NCBI GenBank assembly: GCA_013399855.1
Contig: VXAY01001095.1
Span: 122,380 to 186,379, forward strand
DNA length: 64,000 nucleotides
Source: Oxyruncus cristatus
Taxonomy: Eukaryota; Chordata; Aves; Passeriformes; Cotingidae
Direction of reading: 5' to 3'
Shown here: positions 13,253-26,775 of the stretch, one piece after another
Layout of the letters: every line of letters starts with the position of its first letter
How positions within the stretch are numbered: the stretch's first letter is position 1
Notes under the pieces: model-generated
Database searches by the model: none
Seen by the model: the letters and a program-made list of their open reading frames with translations, nothing else
Told to the model about the DNA's origin: nothing
Program-made: the position numbers and the translations under genes

Positions 13253-15781
13253 TTCAGCTTCCAGTAGCTTTAAACAGGCAAGTTATTCCCTGGGGGACCT
13301 TCATTCCCTCTTTCAGCACAAGTCCCGTGTGCAGGAAATCTCCAGGGCTGAGAGTATAGTTTTGGCAGCCCAGCCTTTATTTGACAGCATGAAAATAAGC
13401 AGAGAAACTCAAGTAGTCCTTCCAGTTCAAAGATCTTGAGAGAAGTGGGCAGAAGTTGGAAAGAAAGATACACAAACTGACTTGAAAGAGAAATAAAAAA
13501 TTCCACACTGAGCAGCATGGTGTTCTTTCTGCTTCCTCTCCACCTACCCTTTCTGTATAAATGGAAATACACGAACTGGGAGGTTTGTAAAAAGGAGATG
13601 CAAGGATTGTTTCAGGCAATAGTTCCAAAATCTCATTCTAAAGGTGACAACATGCTGAAAAAAATGACATCTGGTTGAAGTACAGAAGTGGAATTCAGGC
13701 AGATATTACAACAGGCATGAACAGGACAGGCATGTATACTGCTGCTGCCTCAGCACTGACTGCAAAGCTTTCCCTGCCTCTGTGTCTATTGTACTCAACA
13801 TGTACTGAAGCTCAGGAGGAAGCAGCAAGGCTAATGCTGGCAAAAAGAATGCAAAAACCTAATGGAACAGGTCATGTGGCAGGGGCAGATGAAGCAGGCT
13901 GTCCGGGGCTAAGTGCTTCCAAAGCAGGGCGGGGGGAAGTCTCCTATGTGTTTGGGGAGACAAGCGTTTTGCACACTGTCATTCATAAGACAGCAATTTC
14001 CCCCTAAACCGTGCTAATCTGCCCGCTGCAGGACTCCACCATTTAGATTTCCACCAGCAAAGTGTGACAGTACCTTAAGTTCACTCCGTGTCAGCAGAGC
14101 TCCAAAGCACACGCTGAACTTCCAGGTGATTCCTGAATTGGTGGGACCTCGATCAGTTGGACCCCACTTAATGGGACCGCCTAAGCTCAGAATTAAGCAT
14201 GCACCTAGGTACACTGCTGAACAGAAACACGTATATTGGAGCTTTGAACATGTGTATGACCACAAGCACACTGTATAAAGCGGATAGAGCCCACTTCTAA
14301 ACAAGCAATTGTTTTTTAGGAAAATGTGACCCTTGGTGGGAATCTCAGAGACCCTGTGATGGTCTTGGCAGATAGCTAAGTCTTGAGGATGACCACAAGC
14401 ACCCACTTACCCTTTTCCCCCCTGGAATTTTTACTTTTAAATCAACAAATGGAAATTCCCTACAATACTGCACACTTACGGATTCTTAGGAATGCCTCCT
14501 AGAGTTTTTCTAACCATTCTTACCTACGAAGACAACAGTCTTTAATAGGTAATGTTGATATTTTGCAGGTCACTCAACAGCATTAGCCCGAAGGGGAGCA
14601 GACAGGTACATATGGTCAGTTTGGTTAGAACTCACACATCCCCTTTTTTTCTGCCATTAAACTCAAAAGGGACAAATTCCACCTTTAGTTATACTAGGAT
14701 AAACAATTTCAGTGCATCGGGGTGGGGGCTGGCACAGCCCTGCACCAGTTCAGCAGGGTAGAATTTGTCTACTGCTCTCCATCACAGACTAACTAGAAAA
14801 GCACTCTGCTGGTATGAAACACAGCCAGATTTCAAACCAGATTTAATTTCGATAGAAAGAAAAGCGGCCTCCCCTCTGCTCTCAGCTTTCTTTTCAGCTG
14901 TGCTAGAGTAGATTTGGGGTCAGAGAACACCCATGCGCCTGTTATACTTTAACAGGATGGAGAATCAGCAGGAAAGAAAGAAACCAGGAAAAGCTGACCT
15001 TGGTGCAGCTGTTAAAACTTCAGGAAAGGACAGAGGAAAAGAGAGGACTTTGAACCCTCCCCATTTTGGATCTGTTGGATGCCTCGTGCAGGAGTACAGG
15101 AGTGGTGGGAGTTCAGAGGACCCACACACCTTGGGGGCACTTTGTACCACCATGTTCTGTGCCCCCCACCCTGGGCACTGTGGGAGCTATTTTCTCATCT
15201 CTGCAAATCCCGAGTAGCACCACTGAATAAAACACAAATGAAATATGGGAAGCTCTTATCAAACTTGATTACTTTTACAGCGTAAAACATTAGTCACTCT
15301 AGAACAATGCTGTGGTCCTCATTTTTACTGTATGCTTGAAAATGAGTGAACATAATTTACAATCATTTCCATTTACACACGCTTTAAAGCCCTTTTATAC
15401 AGCCTATAAGTCACCATAAAGCTGTTTATAGAACCCATCCATAGCTGAAACACTGACACTGTTTGCTTACCTGCTTGCATTAGATTTATCTTTGCCCCCC
15501 AAGTCCTTACTTAATTTGGATACTTAGAAAACCTTTATAGATTCAAACCCCATAAGACCTTATTTATTTATTTTTTTACTGATTAGCCCACTGTGCACCT
15601 GCACTTACTATCGTGTTTGTCAAATGCCCTCACCACAACAAACAAACCCCCTCAAATATCCAAGCCTGCTGAAGTTGCACACAAAACAAATCTGTGTGAA
15701 AGACATTGGACAAATAACTTCAGTTTATTTAAGGCTATGTAGTTTTGCAAGGTCAGTACGTACATCCAGTGTCTGAGCTGT

Positions 15782-15847
15782 ATTATCAATAACTATAAAA
15801 TATCCAGTTAATATGTTATAGTTATTATATCAATAACTATATAATAT
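15782..15847. repeat. AT-rich repeated stretch
   Basis: The motif 'tatcaataactata' occurs twice (about 15784 and 15828) around 'gttatagttatta', so the segment contains both direct and inverted copies of ataactata. Confidence 0.7.
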
Positions 15848-18654
15848 GCACAAATTAAATACCACAACTTTTAAATGATGAGAGATGGGAAGATTATCCA
15901 TGCAATGTTACCAGCTGGCTGAGGGCACCAAATGCACATAGTTGCAATATCAAACATTGCTTTAGGGTCAGTTTTGGATTTTTTCATTTGCAATGCCCAA
16001 GCCACATGCAGGTTGTCTTTCCAAGATAACATGAAGACATTCAGTTTTGTGAAAGCTGCAGTTTGACACCAGGGCCAAAAGCAGACTAAATTAATGGAGC
16101 CTTACCTTGCTTTTGTGTCCCCAGGCCCTTCTACAATACAGCCACAAAATGACAAGCCACTAGGGCAGCCCTAATTCATATTACGAGATTTGGGCTGCAA
16201 TCTCCACTCAGCCCATCACTCAGTTGGAGTTGAGTGAAACAGAAGACTCTAACAGTAGTCAGCAGCAGCTGCCTTTTGTCACAGATCCTATTTACACTTT
16301 CAGAATGTATATTTTTGTCATCTTCTGTGTTACCAACCTTCAGTTCATTGGTTTTTGATGCTTCACCTCTTATTGGTGACATCACTTGGTTGTTTTGCCA
16401 TTTCATGAAGAAAAACTCCAGAATTATAAAGGTTGTTGAGGATGTTGCCTTGCAGATCTAGAAAACCCAGGTACTTCAGTGTATGCAGGCAGTGAGTCAG
16501 GCAGAAATCCTGTGACCATAAATATTCCAATGGTTTCAGAGGAGTAGAATGAAATTAAAAAAAGGTGCTGAAACCAGTTTTTGATTCTGTCCTAATTGAC
16601 TCAATACAAAAATGAAGGTGCATCAGCTTCTGCATTTTAGTGATTGATGTCATGAATACAGCTTGTTGTTCATGTATACAGTCTGGTGGTGGAGTTATTT
16701 ATAACAGAGTGTTAACCTGAACTTAAGAGAATCATTCCTATTGCAGGCAACTCTTCAACAAATATCTAAGAGGAAGTCAATGAGTGAGGCTTATGCTCAA
16801 AGTTAAATGACAGACTTTAAAAAAAATGCTTTGAACAGGGATGGGCATGAGCATATTTAAGCATTTAAACCGGTCCAAGAAAAAGTATCTCCATCAACTG
16901 ATGTACCTGCATTTATTGGATCTGGTACTAAAGTTCAGAGATGGAGAAAGGAAAAATTTCTTTATTGAAGAAGGGTTTAAAGAAACATTTTATTCCATTT
17001 GAGCTCAGTGCAAATGAGAAGGCAACTGTTTTCCACCTCTACTCCTTCATTCCAACCATTTAGCAGAAAAGGTCAGTGACATTCTGACATACTCTTAATT
17101 GTAATACAATTAGCATAATCAGAATTTAGTCTGGACTAAAACGCATGCACTTAAGGCATGACTGAGGAAAGAATTTGTATATAATCTGATTCTTTCTTCA
17201 TTTCTAGGATTTATAATTACTTAATTGGTAGAACCAAGCATGTAGTCAGTCCTGTGTGGACTGGACTAAATTTTTCAGAGCTGAAAATGGTGTCTAGTCA
17301 ATCAAGGTAACGTGTTTACAGTGATAACAAGGGTATTTTATAATGAAATAAAAGTTCTTCTCTCCGTCTCAGACAATACTCCAGCCTTCTGTACAGCTAC
17401 AATACAGTACAGGTACATTTCAGCATAAAGAAAAGACTGTGGCAAGAAAGTAAAAGGAATCCTGCTCTACAGGCATCTGTTCTTACTAGATTTCTTCACA
17501 AATTTATGAATAAATTATTTATTCCTACACAGTTTTACTATTTCATAGGAATGACACTTTGGTAATGCTTGAGAACAGACAACTCACTAAATGGTTTCAG
17601 CTAGGCTCCTTGGCAATTTAAGAAAAAGGGTAAATTTGACTGTAAAGTTGTCACAGGCATGAAAAGAGACAAAATAATTGTATTTATCTTTATCAAGAAA
17701 GCCTCCTAGCTTGGCTTTCTGCTCAGGTTAAAGCCAAGAAGACACCATGACACTTTTAAAAGAGTCATACCAAAGTGAAAAGTAAAAAAGAATACAAAGG
17801 AAATTACCCACCGGCTGATCTCCGTGTTCTAAGTGGGTCAGAACACGTCTATATTTTCTAAATTTCTCACATCTCCCAGCAGGAGAAGCATATTGAAGTA
17901 AAAATAATGATTCAATGTTTATGGAGTATCAATAACTTTGAAGGTTACCATCTAGAATTGCAGGTTAGCTGCATGGGGGTAAGCAAGATGATTTCCCACA
18001 TGCAGCAGCACTTTACAGATGGAAACAATCTGCTCATTGCTCCGTCTGCTATCGTGCCCTCCAAGCCCAGCACACCAGCAGCAGCACAGCCCTCTTAGGC
18101 ACAAAATTGCTTTCTTCTCCTCGTGGTTCAGTACTACAGGCTGTACCACCCTGGAAGTAGCTCCCCTGGGCTTGTTCAGAGAGACAACAGCACGTGTTCC
18201 CAAGCAGACCTGTCCACAGTTACCTCTGACTACACTAGTTATGGTTGTGTCCCAGCAGCAATGTGCTGGGAGGACGTTCCCAGCTCCATGGGTACATGCT
18301 GCAGACCTGTAAAGGGAGCATGAAGGGCAGTAGGAAACCTATTGCAAGGCAGCCTGCTCTGGTTGATCACTCCCACGGAGTGGGAGGGAGAACAGAGCTT
18401 CTGTGTGTGACCGGGAAATGTTTTTATTACTATTCCTGGGCTTTAAGCAGTATAATATTTCAACTGAATATTAGGCTTCTACACAGCAGTGCTTGGCCCA
18501 AATTGAAAATCCGTGTACCTTCCAGCAGCCCAGAGCACAGCAGAAGATAGCCAGCTTTTCATTTCTAGGTCACTGACTTATATCAGCTTTCCCTCAGCTG
18601 TGACCAAAAGGTAGTAATGTAAAATAAACCCACGACGTGAACGTGAACGTCAGA

Positions 18655-18905
18655 AGTGAATCAAAGAATTGTTAGGATTGGAAGGGACCTCTGGAGATTA
18701 TCTAGGCCAAGCCCCCTGCCAAGGCAGGGGCACCTGGAGCAGGTGACACAGGAACTTGCACAGGTAGGTTTGGAATGTCTCCAGAGAGAGAGACTCCACA
18801 ACATCCGTGGGCAGCCTGTGCCAGTGCTCTGCCGCCCTCAGTGTAAAGACATTCTTGCTCACATTGAGGTGAAACTTCTTGTGTTTTAATTGCACAACAA
18901 TCAAC
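18655..18905 (-). mobile_element. CR1 LINE, 3' end, antisense orientation
   Basis: The plus strand shows the antisense CR1 end: 'ggaagggacctctggagatt', 'atctaggccaagccccctgc', then 'gagactccacaacatccgtg' and 'ggcagcctgtgccagtgctc'. On the minus strand the frame 18904-18698 encodes the reverse transcriptase C-terminus, with LPTDVVESLSLETFQTYL, typical of avian CR1 (LPREVVESPSLEIFKTRL). The copy is 5'-truncated, lies in the same direction as PIK3C2G, and its 3' terminus is at the 18655 side. Confidence 0.93.
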
Positions 18906-20269
18906 CCAAACTTGTGCAGATTATTTGGCAGGTTCAGTCAAGGGAGCCAAGCACCCAAGTCAGCTGTTCATACCAAATTAGGTGTAACTCTGTGAGACAA
19001 ATAGTTTTTTATCCTCTTTGGAAATCTTCTCAATTTCAACTCAGGGCTCAGAATTTTTATTCATATTAATCAGAAAAATCCTGTTTGTTTTGCATATGGA
19101 CAATTTCCTCTTTAATCTCCCTTATATAATCACAGCTGGAAAAATTTTATAGTTAGACAGAAAACATTTTTCTCCTCCTGCAAGATGTCTGAAATTTTGG
19201 AGAACAAACATCCTGTCACACCTCTTTTGGTAACCTAGACTGTCTATACTATCAAACCAAAGCAGCCCCAGTCTGTGGGGCTGAGGCCATGACATGGCTC
19301 CTCTGGCAGAGGCCCAAGCTCTACCAGAGGATGTGCCAACAGTGAAACAAGAGGGTCAATGCATGAGCTCGTGCCTTAGCTCACTTGAACTTACTGGCCT
19401 CCACAGAAACCTTGGATCTAATGTAAACCACCATTTTTTTCCTGCCTGACAGCTTTCCTGACAACGGTTGGTCACCAGAGGATGCTCCGTTCTCTCAGAC
19501 CCCAGTGTCACTGTCAGTAATTGACCATTCACCTTCTGAAGTGACACAGCATCATGATTTAACATCTTCCCAGGGTGAATGCAGCCCCTTAGTTGCTCTC
19601 AGCTGTGGCTTTTATGATGCTGAGGTGCATAAGGCTTTGTCCTGGCCCAAACAATGAAAAGGCAATGTTTGTTACCATTTCAACTTTCCACTTTTAAACT
19701 GGAGAAGAACCTTAAATCTCAGAAGGCAATAATGAATAAAAAATGAGAAACCCTCAATTTTAATGGACACAGTGTATCATTCTGATAATATTGAAACAGT
19801 CTGGATTTGGTCTTAAGTTTGCAAAACAATTTCTTCTACATGTTAAACACATTTTGAAGTGGGTATTTCTGGGCTGAAAGAATGGAACTTTCCATTTATC
19901 AGCTGTCAAAATCAGACTTTTCAATATTTCAAAGCTTACTCCTTTTTTAGACATTGCATTCCTCAGAACCTACTCCTTTCTGTCAAAAATTCAGTGAATC
20001 ACTACTTTTCAACGGTAGCAAAGGAAGAAAAGTTTTTCTGAAAAATGCCCTGCCAGGTCTAATAAACTATTTCTTCGTCATACTTGCCTTTGTCTTAAGT
20101 TCTGGTGAATGCTGTAATGGCTCCATCCCAAAACAGCTGCATTAGAAGATGCGTCACTTACGTATTTTTTTTTTTCCCCAAATGGGGCAATGGAAGGCTT
20201 CCTGAATCATTTGGTACAATGCTACTAGAAGTCATATGCAAATTAAAAAAAACAACTGGAAATGCTCAC

Positions 20270-20378
20270 ATTAGCCAGTTTCTTGGAGCCACTTATTAGC
20301 TGCTTCAGATAGAGATTCAAATTCTTCACTCTTTTATGTTCAAGATCCGTAAAAGGTAAATGCCATGAGTGGGGAAAC
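20270..20378 (-). CDS. PIK3C2G: PIK3C2G exon w11: PX domain, basic loop
   Basis: This 109-nt exon has one base completing the glutamate of LPEF, then 36 codons (fragment residues 468-503). A strong acceptor (tttcttttgcag) precedes it and the donor is gtgagc. It opens FPHSWHLPFTDLEHKRVKNL and ends ISGSKKLAN. It matches human FPHWWHLPFTNSDHRRFRDL. The HKRVKNL helix is the PX membrane-facing basic segment (human HRRFRDL). One visible change is FPHWW to FPHSW. Confidence 0.95.
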
Positions 20379-23300
20379 CTGCAAAAGAAAAATATTGATA
20401 AGCATAACTCTTGTACTGAAAACGTTTTCACTTTTACTTAACAGAAGAAAGTCAGTACTTTATAAGTGGTTTGGCAGGTAGAGGATGGGTACAGGCTCCG
20501 GAGGATTTTTTACCCTCTCACTCTGGTTCTTCTAATAATTTCTTCTAATATTTTGTTTCATTCTGTAGCACTTTTTCTGTCTAAATCATGAATTTAAAAG
20601 TAAGTAAATTAAATAAAACCTAAAAAGCAGTTATTTGCACTTTGTGATATCTAAATAATTAGCCCTTTATGAAAAAGGAAAGCACTGCCCTCCCCATTTT
20701 TTGCATGGTGCCCAGCACAAGAGACCTCTGATCTCCGCCCAGGGCTCATGCTATACGCACACCCTTACAACAGAATACTGAGTACCAAAGCCTTACAGCA
20801 ACAATGAGGCATTTGATGAATACATCACTGCTTGCATTTTTACCTCAGCTATTTAGAGCATAGACAGATTTTTCAGAACAGGTCCCTGATCCCATATGTA
20901 ATTTCAGGCACTAGCCTAATAAAAGCAATATATGAAAACAAACGATTGTCATAGTAAAAAAATCAATCCCAACAAAGGCAATAACAATAATAATAGTAAA
21001 AGTAATGGTCTTGCTGAATTTTTATTAAGATGAATTTAAGTTTAGTAAATAAATCACATATGCATAGAACGGCCTAATGTCAATTTTCAAATGCTTTGGT
21101 GGTTGAAAATGTCAAAACCTCGAATTTTTTTACTTGAATCACCTTTGCATTTTAGAGACAATGCACATTAGATCAGTCAAAAGGTTAGATTTTTAACAAT
21201 ACACATAATCAATTTATATTAACCTTGCCCTGACAAAGGGTATTTATCTCTCAGGTCGAAGGAGCATTAGAAAACCTATCTGTGCTAAATTGCACGTAAT
21301 GGGTTTTGTGATATGGATTGCTAATAGTTGGATTCATAATTAACATTATGTTTTATGTCCTCTAATGTAAGGGATAGAGAAAGGCAGAAGTTTTGATCTG
21401 GTTTTATTTCATGTTCCACCACATCCACTTGTAAACAATCAACTGTGTCTTGTTTACAAACCTCTTTTCTTTCTGCTACAACCTTGTTTATCCACTAGAC
21501 CTCAAGAGGCAACTGAAGGCTTCAGACAAATGACTAAGGAGCTGTCTAGCATGTGATACATTGGAAAGGGACACTTGGCCAGCCTTTAAAAAGGCAGTTG
21601 GGCAATACTGTGAGGAAAAACGCAGCGCTGGTATTACTTAGTTTGCAATTAAACCAGCAAGGGACCAGGATGACAGCAGCATACGGTATGTATGTATGAA
21701 CTTCTCATTATTTCTGCCCATGGTACTGAAAGATCGGGGCTCAGTGAGGGGCTGTACAGATGAACAGCAAGAGGCGACTCTCGCCTCCTGAAATCACAGT
21801 GGCAGGACACATAAAGAACTGGGGGAAGCAAGTGATATGACCCAGGATCATGACATATATGAGCTGCACAGATAAAAATAGAGCCCAGGTCATCTGGCAC
21901 ACACAGATAGCCTGTGAATGTTCTGGGTTCCCCTCCGGGCGACAAAAGGACTTCTTTCAGGGGATTATAGGGAGGAGCTGTTTGGAAGCGGCTTAAAATG
22001 AATTAGGCTGTGTAACACACAGAGAGGGCTCTGGCTGTAAAATGCAGGCCCTCAGAAGATGCATCCTAAGCACAGTGGCCAAAGAGAGGACAGAGAAACT
22101 GCTGATTGATAGCACCAATAGCTGCTGGAGGGAAAGACAATATGAACCTTGTGGTGGCACCGAACTCTTCTTTAGGAGGCCTTTGCGCTTTTGCTGAATT
22201 GCGTTTGGGGCTGAAATGGGCTTTGCACTGTGAATGCACTTGTGTCAGAAGAGGTGAACTTCCCAACCTGACATTCAGCTTTGCATCTACCTTAAGTGGA
22301 TCAGAAAAACATAAACTTGCACCGTGTGCAGATGTCCTCCATAGCGGATGCCACTCCCTACTTGTCAGCTTGAACATTGTTCTGTGCACAAACTATGTCA
22401 CTTGAATGCTTCCTTGGGTGAAAAGATTTTTGGTCTTTTACAAAACAATAACTAAACACAATTAATACTCTCTCTGAAACCAAATAAGAAGGAAGGTACT
22501 AGAATGCAAGGGCTTGCTTGGGGCAGCTGTGCTTTGACTTGTAAATACGGGCTGAATGTTTACATGTCAATAGCAAAATTTCAGATTCTAAGAACTCTGA
22601 GCTTTTGCCATTAATTTCTTTTAATATAGTCAGTGTTTGGCACTTGTGTGAAGCACTCTCATATAGCACTGTTTTCTCCTAATAAGACCTAAATATATTT
22701 AATTTCATAGAATCAATACAAAGCAGAAACCAAGTCCTTTCTCTTAGCAGTTCCAATTATTCTAGTAATAATAAACATTTTACTTTTTAAATCATACATT
22801 TTTAAACTGATTTTGTGGTTACATTGTGGAACAAGGCTTTTTCCTTCCTTTGAAGTATCTGGCATCAGACAGAGTTGGAGCTTTGTAACACACAGACTGA
22901 CTAATGGTCTGATATGGCATGGCAGTTTCAGTTATAATAAAAATTTCCTATAAAGAAATAATTAGTTTTTTATTATTAGGATAAAATCTGGGATACATGA
23001 AAAGCCTCAAATCAATGAAGTTCTGTTAGAAAACAAACCAAAACTTTAACATTAAAAAACATGGCTATCAAGAAATATCATAAAATGAATTGCTTTAACA
23101 CAATCTTGGGGAAAGATCATGCAATGACAGGTTACTGCTGAGACTGAATTATGACAGTAAAGCCCTGGTACTCTTAGAGACAGCCTTAGTATATGCAGAT
23201 TAACCTTCTGTGAGTTCTGAAACGCTCTTTGTGAAAATGTTGTGAGGGGTTTTATTAAAAGCAGATTTATCTGAAAAATGGCTAGTACTGCTTTGGAAAT

Positions 23301-24668
23301 TCACTACGGGGTTTCTGAGGTCTGTGCATTTCTACAGAGAAATGTATTTTCTTTCAAAGGGCTCCGTCATAAACAGGTACTTGTTAAATATTTTATTCTA
23401 CAACCTAATGGTTAGTGTGTAAATATCTCCAAATCAAAATCATGATTGAAGCACTTGCAGTATTTGTTTAGTGAAATTTCCATTCTCGTCAGCTGGTGAA
23501 AACCAGTTCATGTGAGCCAGTCATAATGAATCAAACTGGAGTTCTCTCAGGTAGAAGAAAGATTCTCTAGAATAAACTAATCTAAAGCCATTTACCTGAA
23601 TGCTTCTCACAAGTTCGAGGGAATATAAAATCTGGATCTGAAATTCTTGGGCTTTAAGTCAAAACCATGTTCTTTGTGGCTATGGACTTCAGGTCAAATA
23701 CCAGACCTTTATATTTTTCAAGCATATCACTTGAATCTCAATTTGGTTCAAGTAAACTGATTGTATTTTAGGCCAGCTTTATGTTTTACTGTAGATAGAG
23801 CCTGAAGAAGGGCCTGTATCAGATGAGTCAGAATGACTGTGTGGAGAGGACTACTTTGTTCTCGATGGGGGATTCAGTACAATGTATATATTTGTAGATA
23901 TTTTTAGAAAAAATAACTCCACTTGTATTACTAAAGCCACTACACAAGGAAAAGCTGTTTTACCTAAGACAGAAATAAACCAAGGGACTCGTTGTCCCAG
24001 GAAACTGTGAGGAAATAAGATTCAGAAATGAAAAGCAGGAATAGACATGCCCACGGACAAAAGTAATATTCAGAATTATTGCAACAAATGACAGCATATT
24101 TTTCAAAAGATTTTAAACTGAATGATGCAAAGCACAAAGTTTGGGTTTTGGAGCCAGGATAGTATATAATATTATTGTATATTTCTTGGCTGGGGAATAC
24201 GTGCATCTTTTTGTAAGCAGGTTGTTCATGCTGGCCAGTGTCAGAGATTGGCTTGTTTCTGTTCTGATCCAGTGGAAATATTCCGATGTAAACATTGCTT
24301 TAATATATGGATTTTTCTATGAGTTTTGATATGCATCATGAAGAAAATAAAAACTATTAAGGCCTTATCATGCCTTTAATGGAGTCAACACCACTTCGAC
24401 TTTTGTTTCAGGAATAGTTTTGTCAGGCCCAAGCCATTCTGCCTTTACTCCTCCCATTAAAAAAGGAACAATAAAATATATAAAAGCTAGACTGTCACAG
24501 CGGTCTATGATTCAGTTTCTTCTAGGGCTGAATAGAAGCCTTGATAGAATATCTCGCATTGCCTTTGTGTTTCTAAAAATATGTCTGCCATGCATATTCT
24601 CACAGATCTATCTGAGACAGAGAGAACCACTTAACAGCAGAATAACATTCACTGATATGCTGCCTTAC
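20379..24668. other. Intron w10-w11
   Basis: This 4.3-kb intron has a possible L3/CR1 3' end (about 20693-20775) near its downstream end. The rest is AT-rich with no recognised gene. Confidence 0.55.
20693..20775. repeat. Possible L3/CR1-type LINE 3' end
   Basis: The stretch 'gtgcccagcacaagagacct' followed by 'ctgatctccgcccagggctc' resembles the old L3-type 3' end 'gcccagcacaatggggccct', 'gatctcggttggggcctc'. It is short and diverged. Confidence 0.38.
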
Positions 24669-24790
24669 TCTGGAAGGGCATGAGATGGAAATTGCTTCTG
24701 GAGGTGGCTGTGAAGTTTTGAGAACTGGTCGAACGATTTTTCCACGAAAGTGACCACGTTGCTGGTTTGCACCACCTGGACTAGATATAT
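24669..24790 (-). CDS. PIK3C2G: PIK3C2G exon w10: PX domain core
   Basis: This 122-nt exon has 40 codons (fragment residues 427-466) plus two bases of a split glutamate. The acceptor is ccaacacag and the donor gtaagg. It opens IYLVQVVQTSNVVTFVEKSF and continues DQFSKLHSHLQKQFPSHALP. Human has LYLIQVTHSNNETSLTEKSFEQFSKLHSQL. PX domains bind membrane phosphoinositides. The place of the usual R-[R/K]-[Y/F] motif is KSFDQF, so the arginine that contacts the 3-phosphate in canonical PX domains is absent, as in the human protein. The exon is too short for a simple open-frame scan because no Met lies inside it. Confidence 0.95.
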
Positions 24791-25356
24791 CTGTGTTGGG
24801 AAAAAGGGAGAGGCAGGAAAGAGAAATGATCAGAGAGGCACATTTAAAAAAACGTACAAGAGAAAATATAGGGTGACTTTAACAAAGAAAAACCTTCCTT
24901 TAATGTAGTGCCAAGTGCCAGAGAATTCAGTTTGTAATTCACAGTCTTGCTGCACAGAAAGAGAAACTTGCCTGGATATCATACAACTCAAACACTGAAA
25001 GATCACTGCAGTGTGTGAAAACTAATAGTGCACCATTAAAGCATCATATAACAGCCTCCAATTTCTATTAGGCTTCCTAATTTTGTGCCATGCTTTCCTT
25101 CTGGATGCTTTAATTAGCTCCTGATTTATTTTTCACTATAGGGCATGAACTGTTCTCCTTAATGGTTCCCTGCAAATATCTGTCTGCCTGGTGCTCTTTG
25201 TCTCTGGTAGCTCATTGCTTATGGCACCGCTGTTCATCCCATGATCCTTTTAACGTGGCACAAGCAAATCTTCTATAAAGGGAGAGAGTATATAAGCTCT
25301 CCGAGGAGTCATTAAAGATCAAGGCAATGAGGGCAAGGAAAGAATATAATACATAC
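24791..25356. other. Intron w9-w10 (566 bp)
   Basis: This is the shortest intron in the window. No repeat or other feature was recognised. Confidence 0.6.
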
Positions 25357-25549
25357 AGAGTCAGGCTTTTTGCTGAATCCCAAAATGGTGGCTCGTGCGA
25401 TTGACTTCTCTGTGTCCAGCATCATCCATTCTTGGGGGACAGCCTCTGGAGCTGGAGGCTTTGCAGAGCCTGTCACTGACATCTGTACAAGCGCATGGAT
25501 CAAGTTATTGAGTTTAACAGGGAAGCACTCCAAGCTTTCCTTTATTTTC
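25357..25549 (-). CDS. PIK3C2G: PIK3C2G exon w9: linker and start of PX domain
   Basis: This is the longest exon found: 193 nt, with one base completing an arginine, then 64 codons (fragment residues 363-426). The acceptor is cgttcttcag and the donor gtatgt. It opens KIKESLECFPVKLNNLIHAL and ends SIARATILGFSKKPDS. The first part follows the kinase domain and the last 20 residues begin the PX domain. The linker between them (TGSAKPPAPEAVPQEWMM) differs from human (SAISPAKSTSQTFPQES), as expected for a flexible segment. The frame stays open beyond the donor to 25312, but homology switches at PDS to the next exon. A 155-codon open frame on the plus strand is its antisense shadow. Confidence 0.97.
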
Positions 25550-26088
25550 CTGAAGAACGAACAAACAGAAGAGGTGCTATTTATGCATCTGTTTTGTTTC
25601 CATTTCTTGATCCCTGCTTTCATGGCTGCAAGACCAAAAATCACAAATTCTAAAGCCCACCTCGCAAAAACACATACCCACATAAACACCAATCACTGCT
25701 ACTTGCAGCAATGCAGCATATCCAGCCCAGAGCTCTACTGCTTAAAGGAGTGCTCCTGCCATAGCCTGTCTCATGACTTAGCTTGGAGCAGTTATTCTTC
25801 ATTAGCAGGATACCATCAGCTTTCTTTCAGACAATAGAGACAAGCAGAACACTTCCATGTGTGTTTTGAGGGGTTCCAGGGTTGAACAACATGTGTTCAT
25901 TTTGACAAGTAGGAGAGAACGCACTAGTTATTAGATTTATTTTCGGTTGCACTAACCTCACATGGACTTACACGTGTTTGAGCAAGGCTCTTGGATTCAA
26001 TTTGTGATTTAGCTGTGCATGATGTGTTGCTAAATCCTCTACCCGGCTCTTAAAAGCTCTATCCCTGTGGAACTGCTTAAGATGAATT

Positions 26089-26123
26089 AAAAAAAAAAAA
26101 AAAAAAATAAAAAGAGAGAGAGA
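26089..26123. repeat. Poly(A) run with (GA)n
   Basis: Nineteen A residues, then taaaaa and gagagagaga. This is a simple purine-rich repeat. Confidence 0.85.
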
Positions 26124-26707
26124 AATTTTCTCCTGGTATCTCCCTCCATCTCATCCCTCTGCAAGGGAAACCAGAAAATACGTCTGATTTCCTAGAGTTT
26201 TAAGATCCTTCATCAGAAAAGACACAGTAGATAAAAACGACCTAGATATACATGTAGATTTGTACTGCCAATGTGCTTTAAAGTCAAAATGAACTTGACT
26301 TGAGAAATAACACTGCAAGATAATCACAGGTCTTTGAAGAGTAAGATGCAGTGAGCATTAGAAAACACTTGCCCTCTTGAATTCAATTGCTAATTGAATT
26401 GTTAAGACCTATTAATTTGTGATTGTAATTTTTCTTTCTGTTTCCCTGCTTATTTCTACAGCTCTCTGAAGATATTCAAGATAGGTTCTGATATTATAGA
26501 ACAACAATCCATTAGTTTCAGGCCATATGGCAGCAAACAGTGTTTTGCTTGGGTTTTTTTCTTTTTTTCTTTCAGTTTTTTTGACTATATCTAAGTAGGT
26601 TTCAAGGGCTGACAATATCCTTAACCACCTGCATCCTCCCTTGTTCAAAGCTGAGCAAATGCTTCACCTGTCATTTCAAATTCAATTCTTATTAACAGGT
26701 TTCTCTG

Positions 26708-26775
26708 AGTGGGTTGGAATGCATAGGGCAATCATTTGAAATCAATCCATATTATCCATTAGCCTAATTTTCATG
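26708..26775. repeat. Dispersed 68-bp element, copy 1
   Basis: Partner of 29880-29947, same orientation, about 3.2 kb apart in the w8-w9 intron. Weak similarity seems to continue some 30 bases to the left ('cttatt', 'ggtttct' against 'cttatt', 'gggcttct'). Confidence 0.7.

Larger units (their letters stand above)
11812..20269. other. Intron w11-w12 (8.5 kb)
   Basis: This intron contains an antisense CR1 3' end (18655-18905), a 14-bp direct repeat at exactly 70-bp spacing (13169 and 13239) and an AT-rich repeated stretch (15782-15847). No coding signal with homology was found. Confidence 0.6.

Noticed and set aside
18698..18904. Minus-strand open frame resembling a small protein gene
   Set aside because: It is the reverse transcriptase C-terminus of a truncated CR1 LINE, not a host gene.
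25370..25837. 155-codon plus-strand open frame
   Set aside because: It overlaps exon w9 of PIK3C2G in antisense. The minus strand has clear homology and splice sites, and the plus strand has none.
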